39,321 nucleotides of DNA from an uncultured Clostridia bacterium (GTDB taxonomy: Bacteria > Bacillota > Clostridia > TANB77 > CAG-508). Location: contig CANQSP010000011.1 in assembly GCA_947626555.1 (NCBI GenBank), forward strand, positions 1 to 39,321, read 5' to 3'. The notes beneath the pieces were generated by a model. The model was not told where the DNA came from and ran no database searches. It saw only the letters and a list, made by a program, of their open reading frames with translations. How positions within the stretch are numbered: the first letter of the stretch is position 1; each line of letters begins with the position of its first letter. A program made the position numbers and the translations under genes. This document shows, one piece after another, positions 21,863 through 32,731 of this stretch.

Positions 21863-23659
21863 ATGTTTAATATAGAAGAGGAATTGAAGAAATTGCCCGA
21901 CAAGCCGGGTGTATATATAATGCATGATAAAAACGATAAAATTATATATGTGGGGAAAGCTATATCGCTAAAAAATAGAGTAAGGCAGTACTTTAGAAAA
22001 ACTAATAAAACTAAAAGAATAGAAAATATGGTATCTTTAATAGATCATTTTGAATACATTGTGGTAGATAACGAAGCGGAGGCACTTATATTAGAGTGTA
22101 ATTTAATAAAGAAGAACAGACCAAAGTTCAATGTACTATTAAAAGATGATAAAACATATCCATATATAAAAATAAATGTCAAAGATGATTTTCCTACTAT
22201 ATATATTACAAGAAGAATCTTAAACGATGGTGCTAAATATTTTGGACCATATGCAAATGCTGGAGCGGCAAAAGAAATGGTTGACTTTTTAAAAGAAAAG
22301 TTTAAAATTCGTTCATGTAAAAGTTTTAAATATAAAGACAGACCATGTTTAAATTATCATATAAAAAAGTGCTTTGGACCTTGTATGGGATATATTTCAA
22401 AAGAAGATTATAGAAAACAAATTAATGAAATAATAGCACTTTTAGATGGAAAGACAGATAAAATATTTAAGCAAATAGATATGGAGATGCAAGAAGCTTC
22501 TAAAAATATGCAATATGAAAAAGCAGCATATTTAAGAGATAAAAAAATAGCTATAGAAAGAATTTCAGAGAAACAAAAAGTTTCAAATATTACAGAAAAT
22601 GATATAGATGTTATAGGCATAGCAAGGAATAATATAGAGGTTTGCATAGAAATATTTTTTGTTAGAAAAACAAAAATGGTAGGTAGAGAACATTACTTTT
22701 TTGATAATTTAAATGATGAAGATGACAATCAAATTTTATCAGAATTTGTAAAACAGTATTATATAGGAAATTTAATTATTCCGAATAAAATAATGTTAAG
22801 GGAAGAAATAGAGGAACAAGAGTTAATAGAAAGTGAACTTTCAAAACAAGCAGGTAGAAAGGTGCAGATTAAAACTCCTCAAAAGGGTGAAAAATTAAAA
22901 TTAGTGGAAATGGCAGAAAATAATGCAAAAATAACTTTGGATAATAAACAGAAAGATAAATATGAGGTTTTAAATGAATTAAAAGAAGTTTTAAAATTAG
23001 AAAAAATGCCAAGAAAAATAGAATGTTATGATATTTCAAATATATCTGGAAATTTCACAGTTGCAGGAATGTGTGTAATGCAAGATGGAATTATAAAGAA
23101 AAATATGTCAAGAAGATTTAGAATAAAAACTATAATTGGTCAAGATGATCCAGCTTGTATGAAAGAAGTAATTACAAGAAGGATAAAGCATTCAATAGAA
23201 GATTCTAATGGAAGTTTTGGAAGGCTTCCAGATGTAATATTTGTAGATGGAGGAATTACACAAATAAATGCAGCGTTAGAAGTAATACAAGAATACAGGA
23301 ATCAAGGGTTTGACGTAAAAATACCTATATTTGGTATGGTAAAAAATGATAAGCATCAAACTAGAGCTTTAATGACGCCTAAAAGAGAAGAATTAAAAAT
23401 ATCAGATAAACTATTAAATTTAGTAACTTTATTTCAAGATTCGGTTCACGATACAGCTATTGGTTATCACAAAAAGTTAAGAGAAAATGAAATAACTAAG
23501 TCGGAATTGGATCAAATAGAAGGAATTGGAGATGTTAAAAAGAGGTTGCTATTAAAGAAGTTTGGAAGTGTAGAAAAAATAAAAGAGGCAGATATTGATG
23601 AGATTATGAAGGTTAAAGGAATAAATAGAAGTTTAGCAGAAAAGTTAAAAAATATGTAG
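21863..23659 (+). CDS. uvrC: UvrABC system protein C
   Basis: MFNIEEELKKLPDKPGVYIMHDKNDKIIYVGKAISLKNRVRQYF; C-terminal HhH. Confidence 0.96.
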   Translation: MFNIEEELKKLPDKPGVYIMHDKNDKIIYVGKAISLKNRVRQYFRKTNKTKRIENMVSLIDHFEYIVVDNEAEALILECNLIKKNRPKFNVLLKDDKTYPYIKINVKDDFPTIYITRRILNDGAKYFGPYANAGAAKEMVDFLKEKFKIRSCKSFKYKDRPCLNYHIKKCFGPCMGYISKEDYRKQINEIIALLDGKTDKIFKQIDMEMQEASKNMQYEKAAYLRDKKIAIERISEKQKVSNITENDIDVIGIARNNIEVCIEIFFVRKTKMVGREHYFFDNLNDEDDNQILSEFVKQYYIGNLIIPNKIMLREEIEEQELIESELSKQAGRKVQIKTPQKGEKLKLVEMAENNAKITLDNKQKDKYEVLNELKEVLKLEKMPRKIECYDISNISGNFTVAGMCVMQDGIIKKNMSRRFRIKTIIGQDDPACMKEVITRRIKHSIEDSNGSFGRLPDVIFVDGGITQINAALEVIQEYRNQGFDVKIPIFGMVKNDKHQTRALMTPKREELKISDKLLNLVTLFQDSVHDTAIGYHKKLRENEITKSELDQIEGIGDVKKRLLLKKFGSVEKIKEADIDEIMKVKGINRSLAEKLKNM

Positions 23660-23670
23660 AAATATAATAT

Positions 23671-23706
23671 AAGACTTGTTATACCAAATGGGTAAAACAA
23701 GTCTTT
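23671..23706 (+). terminator. Terminator after uvrC
   Basis: aagacttgtt...aacaagtctt. Confidence 0.7.
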
Positions 23707-23830
23707 AATGTTTCTTTGTAATGTGTAAACATATTGGGTAAGTTTACAATAAACTTTGTGTTTGATGTAAGATTGCAATATAGAATTGCAATGTTTAACT
23801 TAAGTGAGCGAAGGCTTAGATTAACTGAAG

Positions 23831-24097
23831 TTATTTGAGTCTGAAATACCTTTTTCTTCTGGGAGCAATTAAGTTGCGTAAACTCGAAAAGAAACATTTA
23901 ACATACCAACTAAAGCGATTTTTGAGCGAAATGCTATGACAAGTACATGTGGATTTCGCTTCAATGGTAGCACCGGGCTCAATGTAAAAGCCAACAAGAA
24001 AGTCATAAGGCTTGCAATAACCCATTCTTGAAAATGGCTTGAACTTTAAATACCGGCATTTTTTGCCTTTGTAGATACAATAATTTTTGTTTTCCAT
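23831..24097 (-). CDS. Hypothetical small Cys/Arg-rich protein
   Basis: SD aggagg 9 nt before ATG; MENKNYCIYKGKKCRYLKFKPFSRMGYCKPYDF; codon usage differs from neighbours. Confidence 0.5.
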   Translation of the reverse strand: MENKNYCIYKGKKCRYLKFKPFSRMGYCKPYDFLVGFYIEPGATIEAKSTCTCHSISLKNRFSWYVKCFFSSLRNLIAPRRKRYFRLK

Positions 24098-24218
24098 GGG
24101 CAAATTCCTCCTAAAAAATTTGTGTAAATATTATACAATATAAATTAAAAAAAGTAAAGTAAATCTATTGTAATTTAAAGAAAAAAAAGGTATAATAAAA
24201 ACCATATTTTACAAGGAG

Positions 24219-24515
24219 ATGATTGGTATGAAAGTAAGTAGAGAAGAAATTTTACATATTGCAAAACTTGCAAATTTAAATTTAAAGGAAGAAGAAGTAG
24301 ACACTTATTTATTACATTTGCAAGATATTTTAAATTTTGCAAATATAGTAAATAATGCACCAGTAGAAGGTTTGCAAGAGACAATAGCAGCTAATGATAA
24401 TTGTAATGTATTTAGAAAGGATGAAATAGAGGTTTTTGAAGATAATGAAGCATTGTTACAAAATGCACCTGAACAAGAAAGAAATATGTTCAAAATACCA
24501 AAAGTAATACAATAA
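24219..24515 (+). CDS. gatC: Asp-tRNA(Asn)/Glu-tRNA(Gln) amidotransferase subunit C
   Basis: VSREEILHIAKLANLNLKEEEVDTYLLHLQDILNF; precedes gatA. Confidence 0.92.
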   Translation: MIGMKVSREEILHIAKLANLNLKEEEVDTYLLHLQDILNFANIVNNAPVEGLQETIAANDNCNVFRKDEIEVFEDNEALLQNAPEQERNMFKIPKVIQ

Positions 24516-24663
24516 ATTGCAAAAAGTTAAGAATATAGTTTGGTGCAGTAATTTAAAAATATAATGAAATATGTTTTTAAATTAAGGCAATGAATTTAGA
24601 AAAAATATATCAGTATAGAGAAAACTTAATAATGAAATGGTAGATAGGAGGCATAAGTATAGT

Positions 24664-26133
24664 ATGGAAATTACAGAACTTACGGTACACGAATTAAAAG
24701 AAAAACTAGATAAAAAAGAGTTAACTATAACTCAAATTACAAAAGCCTATGTAAATAGAATGAAAGAAAAAGAAAAAGACGTACAAGCCTTTGTAAATAC
24801 ATTAGAAGATGAGGCATTAAGCAAGGCAGAGGAATTAGAAAATAAAGTAAAAAGCGGAGAAGTAAAGGGAGACTATGTAGGTATTCCAATAGGTATAAAA
24901 GATAACATTTGCACAAAAGGAGTAAAAACAACTTGTAGTTCAAAAATGTTAGAGAATTTTGTTGCACCATATGATGCGACAGTAGTAGAAAAATTAAATG
25001 CAGAAGGTTTAATTAATTTGGGAAAATTAAACATGGATGAATTTGCTATGGGAGCTTCAACAGAGTATTCAGCATTTAAGAGTACAAGAAATCCATGGAA
25101 TTTAAACACAGTTCCAGGAGGTTCATCTGGTGGTAGTGCTGCAGCGGTAGCAAGTAATATGGTACCTTGGGCATTAGGCTCAGATACAGGAGGTTCAATA
25201 CGTCAACCTTCAGCTTTTTGTGGAGTTGTTGGTTTAAAGCCAACTTATGGTTTAGTATCAAGGTATGGCTTAGTAGCATTTGCATCATCTTTGGACCAAA
25301 TAGGTCCAATTACAAAAGATGTTGAAGATACTGCAATATTATTAAATATGATTACAGGTCATGATAGAAGAGATACAACATCAGAAAATATAGAGAAAAA
25401 AGACTATACTAAGGCATTAAAAAATGATGTAAAGGGTATGAAGATAGGACTTCCAAAAGAGTATTTTGGGGAAGGCATAAATAGTGAAGTAAAAGAAAAA
25501 TTATATGAAGCAATAGAAAAGTATAAAGAATTAGGAGCAGAAGTAGAAGAATTTTCATTAAATATAGCAGACTATGCATTAGCTACATATTATATTATTG
25601 CCTGTGCTGAAGCAAGTTCAAATTTAGGAAGATTTGATGGAATTCGTTATGGATATAGAACTAGTAATTTTTCAAGTTTAAAAGATATATACAGAAATTC
25701 TAGAAGTGAAGGATTTGGAGCAGAGGTTAAAAGGAGAATAATACTTGGAACCTATGTGCTTTCATCTGGTTATTATGATGCATATTACAAAAAAGCTCAA
25801 CAAGTTAGAACATTAGTAAAGAAAGAGTTTGATAAAGCATTTGAAAAGTATGATGTACTACTTACTCCAACTGCACCTAATGTTGCATTTGAAATTGGTA
25901 CAAAATCAAATAATCCATTAGAAATGTATTTGGCAGATATTTGCACAGTTTCTGTAAATATAGCAGGACTTCCTGGAATATCTATTCCATGTGGAGTTAA
26001 TTCAGAAGGTATGCCAATAGGAATGCAACTAATTGGTCCAAAATTTGGAGAAGAAGATTTATTAAATGCAGCATATACATATGAACAAGCTGTTAAGTTT
26101 AGAGAAAAATATAAACCAGAATTTAAAAAATAA
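24664..26133 (+). CDS. gatA: Glutamyl-tRNA(Gln) amidotransferase subunit A
   Basis: [39 protein letters not shown]-type amidase signature; SD aggagg before ATG 24664. Confidence 0.96.
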   Translation: MEITELTVHELKEKLDKKELTITQITKAYVNRMKEKEKDVQAFVNTLEDEALSKAEELENKVKSGEVKGDYVGIPIGIKDNICTKGVKTTCSSKMLENFVAPYDATVVEKLNAEGLINLGKLNMDEFAMGASTEYSAFKSTRNPWNLNTVPGGSSGGSAAAVASNMVPWALGSDTGGSIRQPSAFCGVVGLKPTYGLVSRYGLVAFASSLDQIGPITKDVEDTAILLNMITGHDRRDTTSENIEKKDYTKALKNDVKGMKIGLPKEYFGEGINSEVKEKLYEAIEKYKELGAEVEEFSLNIADYALATYYIIACAEASSNLGRFDGIRYGYRTSNFSSLKDIYRNSRSEGFGAEVKRRIILGTYVLSSGYYDAYYKKAQQVRTLVKKEFDKAFEKYDVLLTPTAPNVAFEIGTKSNNPLEMYLADICTVSVNIAGLPGISIPCGVNSEGMPIGMQLIGPKFGEEDLLNAAYTYEQAVKFREKYKPEFKK

Positions 26134-26204
26134 TAGTTTATATTTTCAATAATATGTGAGCATATAAATAAACTAAGAATGCTTTAGAAAGGAATGATAG
26201 TAAA

Positions 26205-27644
26205 ATGGCAAAAGAAGATTATGAAATGGTAATTGGTTTAGAGGTTCACGCAGAGCTTTCAACAAAAACAAAAATATTTTGTAGTTGTCCTACTGAATTT
26301 GGTGCAGAACCTAACAAGCATACATGCCCAGTATGTATGGCAATGCCAGGAACGCTACCAGTATTAAATGAAAAAGTAGTAGAGTATGCAGTTAAGGCAG
26401 GTCTTGCTACAAATTGTGAAATCTCAAGAAATAGTAAAAATGATAGAAAAAATTATTTTTATCCAGACCTTCCAAAATCATATCAAATTTCACAATTTGA
26501 TATGCCTCTTTGTGAACATGGTTATGTAGAAATAGATAAAGAAGATGGAGAAAAGAAAAAAATAAGATTAACACGTATCCATATAGAAGAAGATGCTGGA
26601 AAATTAAATCATAATGAATTTGGAGGAGGTAGCTTAGTAGATTTAAACAGAGCAGGAGTTCCACTTATAGAAATAGTTTCTGAACCAGATTTAAGAAGTC
26701 CAGAAGAAGTAGATAAATATTTAAGGAAAATAAAATCAATACTTGAATATATAGAAGTTTCAGATTGTAAAATGCAAGAAGGTTCACTTCGTGCAGACGT
26801 AAACGTTTCTGTAAGAAAAAAGGGGGCTACAGAGTTTGGAACACGTACAGAAATGAAAAATATGAACTCTTTTAGGTCTATTGCAAGAGCTATAGAATAT
26901 GAAGCAGAAAGACAAATTGAAGTTATTGAAGAAGGTGAAAAGATAGAGCAAGAAACTTTACGTTGGGATGATGTATCTGGAAGAACATTTTCTATGAGAG
27001 ATAAAGAAGATGCACAGGATTATAGATATTTCCCAGACCCAGATTTAGTTGCAATTCGCCTATCAGAAGAATATATAGAAGATATAAAAAAGAATTTGCC
27101 AGAATTACCAGAAAGCAGAAGAGCAAGATATATTTCAGAATATAATATAACAGAAAAAGATAGCAATTTATTAACTGCATCAAAATATTTATCAAATATG
27201 TTTGAAGCTGCAGAAAAAATATGTAAAGAACCAAAAGCTGTTGCAAATTGGTTGTTATCAGATGTTTCAAGAATATTAAATGAAAAGGAATTGGAACCAG
27301 AATCTATACCATTTACAGCAGAGCAACTTGCAAAAATGATACAATTAATTAGTAAAGGAACAATTAGTTCTGCAATAGCAAAAAAAGTTTTAGAAGAACT
27401 ATTTGAAAATCCAAAAGATCCAGAAGAAATAATCAAAGAAAAAGGTTGGATTCAAATTTCAGATGAGGGAGCAATAAAGGAAGTAGTGTTAAAAATACTA
27501 GAAGCAAATCCTCAATCTATTGCAGATTATAAAGCAGGTAAAGATAGAGCATTAGGATTTTTAGTAGGTCAAGCTATGAAAGAAACTAAAGGAAAAGCAA
27601 ATCCTCAAATGCTTAACAAGATGTTTTTAGAGCAGTTAAAGTAA
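26205..27644 (+). CDS. gatB: Asp-tRNA(Asn)/Glu-tRNA(Gln) amidotransferase subunit B
   Basis: YEMVIGLEVHAELSTKTKIFCSCPTEFG..NTHTCPVCMAMPGTLP-type signature. Confidence 0.96.
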   Translation: MAKEDYEMVIGLEVHAELSTKTKIFCSCPTEFGAEPNKHTCPVCMAMPGTLPVLNEKVVEYAVKAGLATNCEISRNSKNDRKNYFYPDLPKSYQISQFDMPLCEHGYVEIDKEDGEKKKIRLTRIHIEEDAGKLNHNEFGGGSLVDLNRAGVPLIEIVSEPDLRSPEEVDKYLRKIKSILEYIEVSDCKMQEGSLRADVNVSVRKKGATEFGTRTEMKNMNSFRSIARAIEYEAERQIEVIEEGEKIEQETLRWDDVSGRTFSMRDKEDAQDYRYFPDPDLVAIRLSEEYIEDIKKNLPELPESRRARYISEYNITEKDSNLLTASKYLSNMFEAAEKICKEPKAVANWLLSDVSRILNEKELEPESIPFTAEQLAKMIQLISKGTISSAIAKKVLEELFENPKDPEEIIKEKGWIQISDEGAIKEVVLKILEANPQSIADYKAGKDRALGFLVGQAMKETKGKANPQMLNKMFLEQLK

Positions 27645-27645
27645 T

Positions 27646-27953
27646 GAAGATTAGGTGGTTAAATTAATAGGCGTGGTTAAACTAACAGGGACGGGGTTAA
27701 ATAGTTTAGCAAAAGAGTATCTACATTATATGCAAAACATGAATATTATATATTTTGAAGTGATTCGTGGGGACCGTTTTAGAAAATGTTACGAACGTAA
27801 GTGAGTTACATTTTCTTAAATGGGGCAACGTAAAAATATATAATATTCATGTTTTGCATACAGTTATATAATTTTACTTTTGCTAAACTATTTAACCCCG
27901 TCCCTGTTAGTTTAACCACGCCCTCTTAGTTTAATCACGCTCATCTTATTTTA
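27646..27953. repeat. Long nested inverted-repeat element (GGGACGGGG family); 46-bp perfect arms at 27670-27715 and 27877-27922
   Basis: GGCGTGGTTAAACTAACAGGGACGGGGTTAAATAGTTTAGCAAAAG and exact reverse complement; inner perfect 27-bp IR 27730-27756/27833-27859; imperfect outer extension. Confidence 0.9.
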
Positions 27954-27962
27954 ACATCAATA

Positions 27963-28223
27963 TTAATTTACCTCTTTTTTTAGTTTATCAAAACCAATTC
28001 CACAGATAATAAATGCTACAGAAAACATTAAACTAGATTTAAATAAAGAATATCCTATGTAAAATAGAATTGGCATACTATAAATGAAATTATATGTAAA
28101 TAATATAAATACAGAAAATAAGCAAAATATAAAACAAAAAGTTAATCCTGATTTTACTAACTTTGAAATATCTTTATCAAAGTGCTTAATAGAGTTCAAT
28201 AATCCATTAATATCATTTTTCAT
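27963..28223 (-). CDS. Hypothetical membrane protein
   Basis: Two hydrophobic segments; 86 aa. Confidence 0.5.
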   Translation of the reverse strand: MKNDINGLLNSIKHFDKDISKLVKSGLTFCFIFCLFSVFILFTYNFIYSMPILFYIGYSLFKSSLMFSVAFIICGIGFDKLKKEVN

Positions 28224-28474
28224 TAAAATCCCAGCTTTCTATAAAAATAATATAAAATAATATAGAACTATATATATTAATATTAACATAATATTAAACC
28301 AAAAATCAAAGGTAATTGTTGGCAAAAAATAAAGAGATATTGTATGATATGGATAATTCAATAAGTCAGATAATATATTTAATAAAATATTTGAATTTAT
28401 GTAAATAATATGATATAATTCTGCTATAAATAATTATATAAATCTACCCTGTAGGGAAAGAAAGGAGCTTTAAA

Positions 28475-28798
28475 ATGGATAGGCGGAAAAAAGTAATGTG
28501 TAAAAGAGTAATAGTAGTAGGGATAACTATTATAATTATTGCAATTCTTTTCTTTATTTTTGCTCTAAAAGGGCAGTCTACAAGTGAATTAATCGATTTT
28601 TTTGGTTATTCGGCTGTAACAACTTTTTTTACATTAATAGTAGCAGACTTGTGGTTGGGGGAGAATTCAGCGAATGCATTTGATATGCCTAGTTTTTATT
28701 TTGAAGACTCTCCAATTAATGTTATTGTTCAACCTTTTTTTGCATTTTTTTTAGTAATGTTTTGCATTATGAAGGCTATAGTAGTATTAGTTGGTTAA
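28475..28798 (+). CDS. Hypothetical membrane protein
   Basis: SD aaaggagc; three hydrophobic segments; 107 aa. Confidence 0.6.
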   Translation: MDRRKKVMCKRVIVVGITIIIIAILFFIFALKGQSTSELIDFFGYSAVTTFFTLIVADLWLGENSANAFDMPSFYFEDSPINVIVQPFFAFFLVMFCIMKAIVVLVG

Positions 28799-28840
28799 AA
28801 AAGTATCTCAAGAGTAATACTAGTGATACTGTAAAATTAT

Positions 28841-28882
28841 AAAAACACTTCAATAACTATTATATAGTATTGAAGTGTTTTT
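28841..28882. terminator. Bidirectional terminator
   Basis: aaaaacacttcaata...tattgaagtgttttt between convergent genes. Confidence 0.85.
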
Positions 28883-28917
28883 ACATAATAAAAAACTGTG
28901 CACAATTTTTCATTATA

Positions 28918-29184
28918 TTATGCATTAATTGCATTTAATTTTTTAGCTAAGTTAGATTTTTTTCTAGCAGCTGTATTTTTTACTATAACACCTTTTGTGC
29001 AAGCTTGGTCTATTTTTTTAGTAGCTTCTACAAATAATTTTTTTGCATCTTCTACATTACCTGCTTCTATAGCTTGTTCAAACTTTTTAACAGATGTTTT
29101 ATAGCTTGACTTAACCATATTATTTCTTAATGTTTTCTTTTCAATTACATTAACTCTTTTTATAGCTGATTTAATATTTGGCAT
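28918..29184 (-). CDS. rpsT: 30S ribosomal protein S20
   Basis: [39 protein letters not shown]. Confidence 0.95.
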   Translation of the reverse strand: MPNIKSAIKRVNVIEKKTLRNNMVKSSYKTSVKKFEQAIEAGNVEDAKKLFVEATKKIDQACTKGVIVKNTAARKKSNLAKKLNAINA

Positions 29185-29474
29185 TTTTGCACCTCCCTTT
29201 AGGTTACTAATATAGCAAATAAAATTCTACCATAAATTAATAAATTTTGCAAGATATTCATGCAAAAAAACGTACAAATGAGTAAAAAAATTAAAATATA
29301 ATAAAAATGACATATAAATTAATGCTAAAAGTTAGGAAATGATTAATAAAAAAGTTAAAATAATAAAAAAAGTTAAAAAAATTGCAAAAATATTTGAAAA
29401 AATGTTATAAACAATATATAATGTAAATACATTAAAAAGAAACGCGAAAGAACAAAATGAAAGGAGCGATTTTT

Positions 29475-30011
29475 ATGAATATAAAAATAACAGGAAAGGA
29501 ACTTAAAGCAACAGATGCGATAAAAGACTATATTGAAAGAAAAAGCGAAAGATTAGTAAAATATTTTGGAGAAGATCTTGATGTAACTGCTACAATAAAA
29601 TCAGAAGGAAAAGAGCAAGTTGCCGAATTACATGTAATAGGTGCTGGAAATGTTTATAGAGCTGTAACAGCGCATAAAGACTTATATGCATCAATAGATA
29701 AAGATATTGATATATTAGAGGGTCAAATAAGGAAAACAAAAACTAAAAATGATAAGCAAAATATGACAGAGTCAATAAGAACAAAAGAAATATCAGGAAT
29801 TATGGGTTCTGAGCCAGAAATTGAGAATGAAATAATAAAAACTCTTTATTATGAAATAAAACCAATGGCACCAGAAGATGCAAAATTACAATTACAAAGT
29901 AAACCTCAAAATACATTCCTAGCATTTATAAATATAGATACAGAAAAAGTAAATGTTATTTATAAACTAAAGGATAACAAGAATTATGGATTAGTAGAGC
30001 CAGAGGCTTAG
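29475..30011 (+). CDS. hpf: Ribosome hibernation promoting factor (long form)
   Basis: MNIKITGKELKATDAIKDYIERKSERLVKYF; C-terminal domain FLAFINIDTEKVNVIYKLKDNKNYGLVEP. Confidence 0.92.
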   Translation: MNIKITGKELKATDAIKDYIERKSERLVKYFGEDLDVTATIKSEGKEQVAELHVIGAGNVYRAVTAHKDLYASIDKDIDILEGQIRKTKTKNDKQNMTESIRTKEISGIMGSEPEIENEIIKTLYYEIKPMAPEDAKLQLQSKPQNTFLAFINIDTEKVNVIYKLKDNKNYGLVEPEA

Positions 30012-30196
30012 AACTATAACAAAATAAAATAAAACAAGAATACCCAAAATCAAATGAAAATGAGAGCATTTTACTATATAAGTGGTATAATGTTCTCTTT
30101 TTATGATTTTTTATAAAATTAGTATAAAAATTTATGAGATATTTTATATTTATTATATGTGACTTGCAAGAAAAAAGGAAAGGAATGTAATTTATT

Positions 30197-30715
30197 ATGG
30201 AAGCAATTATTTTTATTGGAATTATTTTATTTATCATTTTAATAATAGTATTAATACAGTATAATAAGTTGATTAAATTAAGAAATAAAGTAAAACAAGC
30301 AGAATCTGCAATAGATGTATATTTAACGCAAAGATTTGATTTGATTCCTAATCTTGTAAGGGTGGTAAAAGAATATACTAATCATGAAGAAACAATATTA
30401 ACCAAGATTACAGAACTAAGGGAAAAATATTTAAAGGAAAAAAATATGAAAGATGGTCAAAAGTTAAATAATGAATGTAATCAATTATTGGTAGTTATTG
30501 AAAATTATCCTGATTTGAAAGCAAGTGAACAATATTTGAATTTACAAAAATCCTTAACTAAAATGGAAAACCAGCTACAAGCCGCAAGAAGAGTATATAA
30601 TGTAGAAGTTACTGAGTACAATACAGCAATTAATGTATTTCCAAGGAATATTATAGGAAAGCTTTTAGGATTTAGAGAAGCAGATTTATTTGAAGCAAAT
30701 TTACCTAACAATTAG
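30197..30715 (+). CDS. LemA family protein
   Basis: N-terminal TM; YNKLIKLRNKVKQAESAIDVYLTQRFDLIPNLVRVVKEYTNHE; R.YN..V..YN..I..FP. Confidence 0.92.
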   Translation: MEAIIFIGIILFIILIIVLIQYNKLIKLRNKVKQAESAIDVYLTQRFDLIPNLVRVVKEYTNHEETILTKITELREKYLKEKNMKDGQKLNNECNQLLVVIENYPDLKASEQYLNLQKSLTKMENQLQAARRVYNVEVTEYNTAINVFPRNIIGKLLGFREADLFEANLPNN

Positions 30716-30754
30716 AAACATAAAAATAAATTTTTAGAATAGAAAGAGAAAAAA

Positions 30755-31621
30755 ATGGATAATAATTTTGAAGAAATTTATCAGAAAATAATTAGTGAAC
30801 TAAATAAAGAAGATGTGGAAAAACTTAAAACTAAGAAAATTGAATCAAAATATATATTGATAATAGCAATAATTTCATTAGTAACATGCACATTTCCATT
30901 GTTTATAATTTTATTACCAATTTTATTAATATCTTCTGTATCAAAGCAAACGTCTAATAACAATATTTTTTTTAAGCAAAACATTATAAAGAAAATGATA
31001 CAATATTATAATAGTAGTTTTATATATAATTCTGCAATTGGAATACATACTGGGGAGTATAGTAAAACATGGCAAGAAAAATATAATAGGTACCATGCAG
31101 AAGATGATATAAATGGCATATTAAAAAATAATTGCAGGTTTGAGATGTCTGATGTAAGTGCACAATATGTTACATATGATTCAGAAGATAGGGAACAGGT
31201 AAAGACAGTATTTAGTGGAATTTTTGCAAGGATAGAGCTACCTAAAAATTTTATAGATGAATTGTATATATGTGGAAAATCTAAAGATATAGAAAATCTG
31301 GAAAGAGTAAAAATGGACTCTAGCGAGTTTGAAAAAAATTTTAGAGTGTATGCATCTAATAAAATTATAACATTTCAATTATTAACGATGGATATTATGC
31401 AGTCATTAATAGAGTATAAACAAAACAATAATATAGAGTTTGAAATTTGTATAAAAGGAAATCTTTTGTATATTAGATATTGGACTGGAGATATTTTTGA
31501 ATTAGGCATGGGAAAAGAGATTACTGACCATGATATAATTCAAAAATACTATAATATTTTAGATTTTACTGTAAAACTTTCTGAAAGACTTTCAGATATT
31601 ATTCTGGAAATTCAATTATAA
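30755..31621 (+). CDS. DUF3137-like protein downstream of lemA
   Basis: Central TM pair; KYNRYHAEDDINGILKNNCRFEMSDVSAQY..FSGIFARIELPKNF. Confidence 0.7.
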   Translation: MDNNFEEIYQKIISELNKEDVEKLKTKKIESKYILIIAIISLVTCTFPLFIILLPILLISSVSKQTSNNNIFFKQNIIKKMIQYYNSSFIYNSAIGIHTGEYSKTWQEKYNRYHAEDDINGILKNNCRFEMSDVSAQYVTYDSEDREQVKTVFSGIFARIELPKNFIDELYICGKSKDIENLERVKMDSSEFEKNFRVYASNKIITFQLLTMDIMQSLIEYKQNNNIEFEICIKGNLLYIRYWTGDIFELGMGKEITDHDIIQKYYNILDFTVKLSERLSDIILEIQL

Positions 31622-31652
31622 TTATCTTTTAATGTTATACTAAAATAAAGAG

Positions 31653-31690
31653 AAGATGGGTTTATCAAATTATAAAACCCATCTTTTTAT
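31653..31690. terminator. Bidirectional terminator
   Basis: aagatgggttt...aaacccatcttttt. Confidence 0.8.
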
Positions 31691-31705
31691 ATATTTAGGT
31701 CAAAA

Positions 31706-31900
31706 CTATTTCATTTGGCTTTCAGCTTGTTGTATTAATTTTCTAACCATATTTCCACCTATTCTTCCAGCATCTCTAGAAGATATATTTCCATTATAAC
31801 CATCTTTTAAAGTTACACCAACTTCACTAGCTACTTCATATTTGAATTTATTTAAAGCTTCTCTTGCTTCTGGAACTACTTTAGAATTTGAATTTGTCAT
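31706..31900 (-). CDS. Alpha/beta-type small acid-soluble spore protein
   Basis: MTNSNSKVVPEAREALNKFKYEVASEVGVTLKDGYNGNISSRDAGRIGGNMVRKLI; SD ggaggtg. Confidence 0.95.
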   Translation of the reverse strand: MTNSNSKVVPEAREALNKFKYEVASEVGVTLKDGYNGNISSRDAGRIGGNMVRKLIQQAESQMK

Positions 31901-32191
31901 TGTTTTCACCTCCAAAAATAAGATTTGAAAATTTTTGTTTTCAATACATATAATGTTCAAAAAAAGTATAAAATAAACTGGTAATATATTCAAAAATTTT
32001 TTAATTTAACTTTAGTAGAATTAGTATTTATATAAATTATTGAATATTAGTTGATTTTTTTATGATAGAATGTATATTAAAGATGAATTAAATGTGAAAT
32101 ATTTGAAAAAAATATTGACAAAAATGAAATTGTAGATATAATATATAAAAATCAAAAATAAATAACATCAAGACAAGGAGGGATAGTAGTA

Positions 32192-32671
32192 ATGGAAGAA
32201 AACAAGGAAGTACTATTAACACAGGAGGGTTATGATAAACTTGAACAAGAGTTAGATTACTTAAGAACTACTAAAAGAGCAGAAGTTGCAGAAAGGATAA
32301 AGATAGCTTTAGGTTTTGGGGATTTATCAGAGAATTCAGAATATGATGAAGCAAAAACAGCTCAAGCAGAAAATGAGGCAAAAATAGCAGATTTAGAAAA
32401 TAAAATAAGATATGCAAAAATTATAGATGAAGCCGAAATAGACACGAAAACAGTTCAAGTTGGAAATGTGGTTAAAGTTTATGATATGGAATTTGACGAA
32501 GAGCAAACATACACTATCGTTGGCTCAACAGAAGTTGATTTATCACAAAATAAAATTTCAAACGAATCTCCTATTGGCGCAGCATTATTAGGTGCAAAGA
32601 AAAATCAAATAGTAGAAGTTCAAGCACCAGCTGGCGTTATGAAATTTAAAATTTTATCAATAACAAAATAA
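32192..32671 (+). CDS. greA: Transcription elongation factor GreA
   Basis: LTQEGYDKLEQELDYLRTTKRAEVAERIKIALGFGDLSENSEYDEAKTAQAENEAKI. Confidence 0.95.
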   Translation: MEENKEVLLTQEGYDKLEQELDYLRTTKRAEVAERIKIALGFGDLSENSEYDEAKTAQAENEAKIADLENKIRYAKIIDEAEIDTKTVQVGNVVKVYDMEFDEEQTYTIVGSTEVDLSQNKISNESPIGAALLGAKKNQIVEVQAPAGVMKFKILSITK

Positions 32672-32692
32672 TGAAAATATAATTAAAAATGA

Positions 32693-32726
32693 AAAACTCC
32701 AGTTTTGCTTATAAACTGGAGTTTAG
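32693..32726 (+). terminator. Terminator after greA
   Basis: aaaaactccagtttt...aaactggagttt. Confidence 0.75.
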
Positions 32727-32731
32727 TTATT

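Noticed and set aside
29956-30237. 93-aa minus-strand ORF between hpf and lemA
   Set aside because: Overlaps both genes and is Ile/Lys/Phe-rich low complexity.
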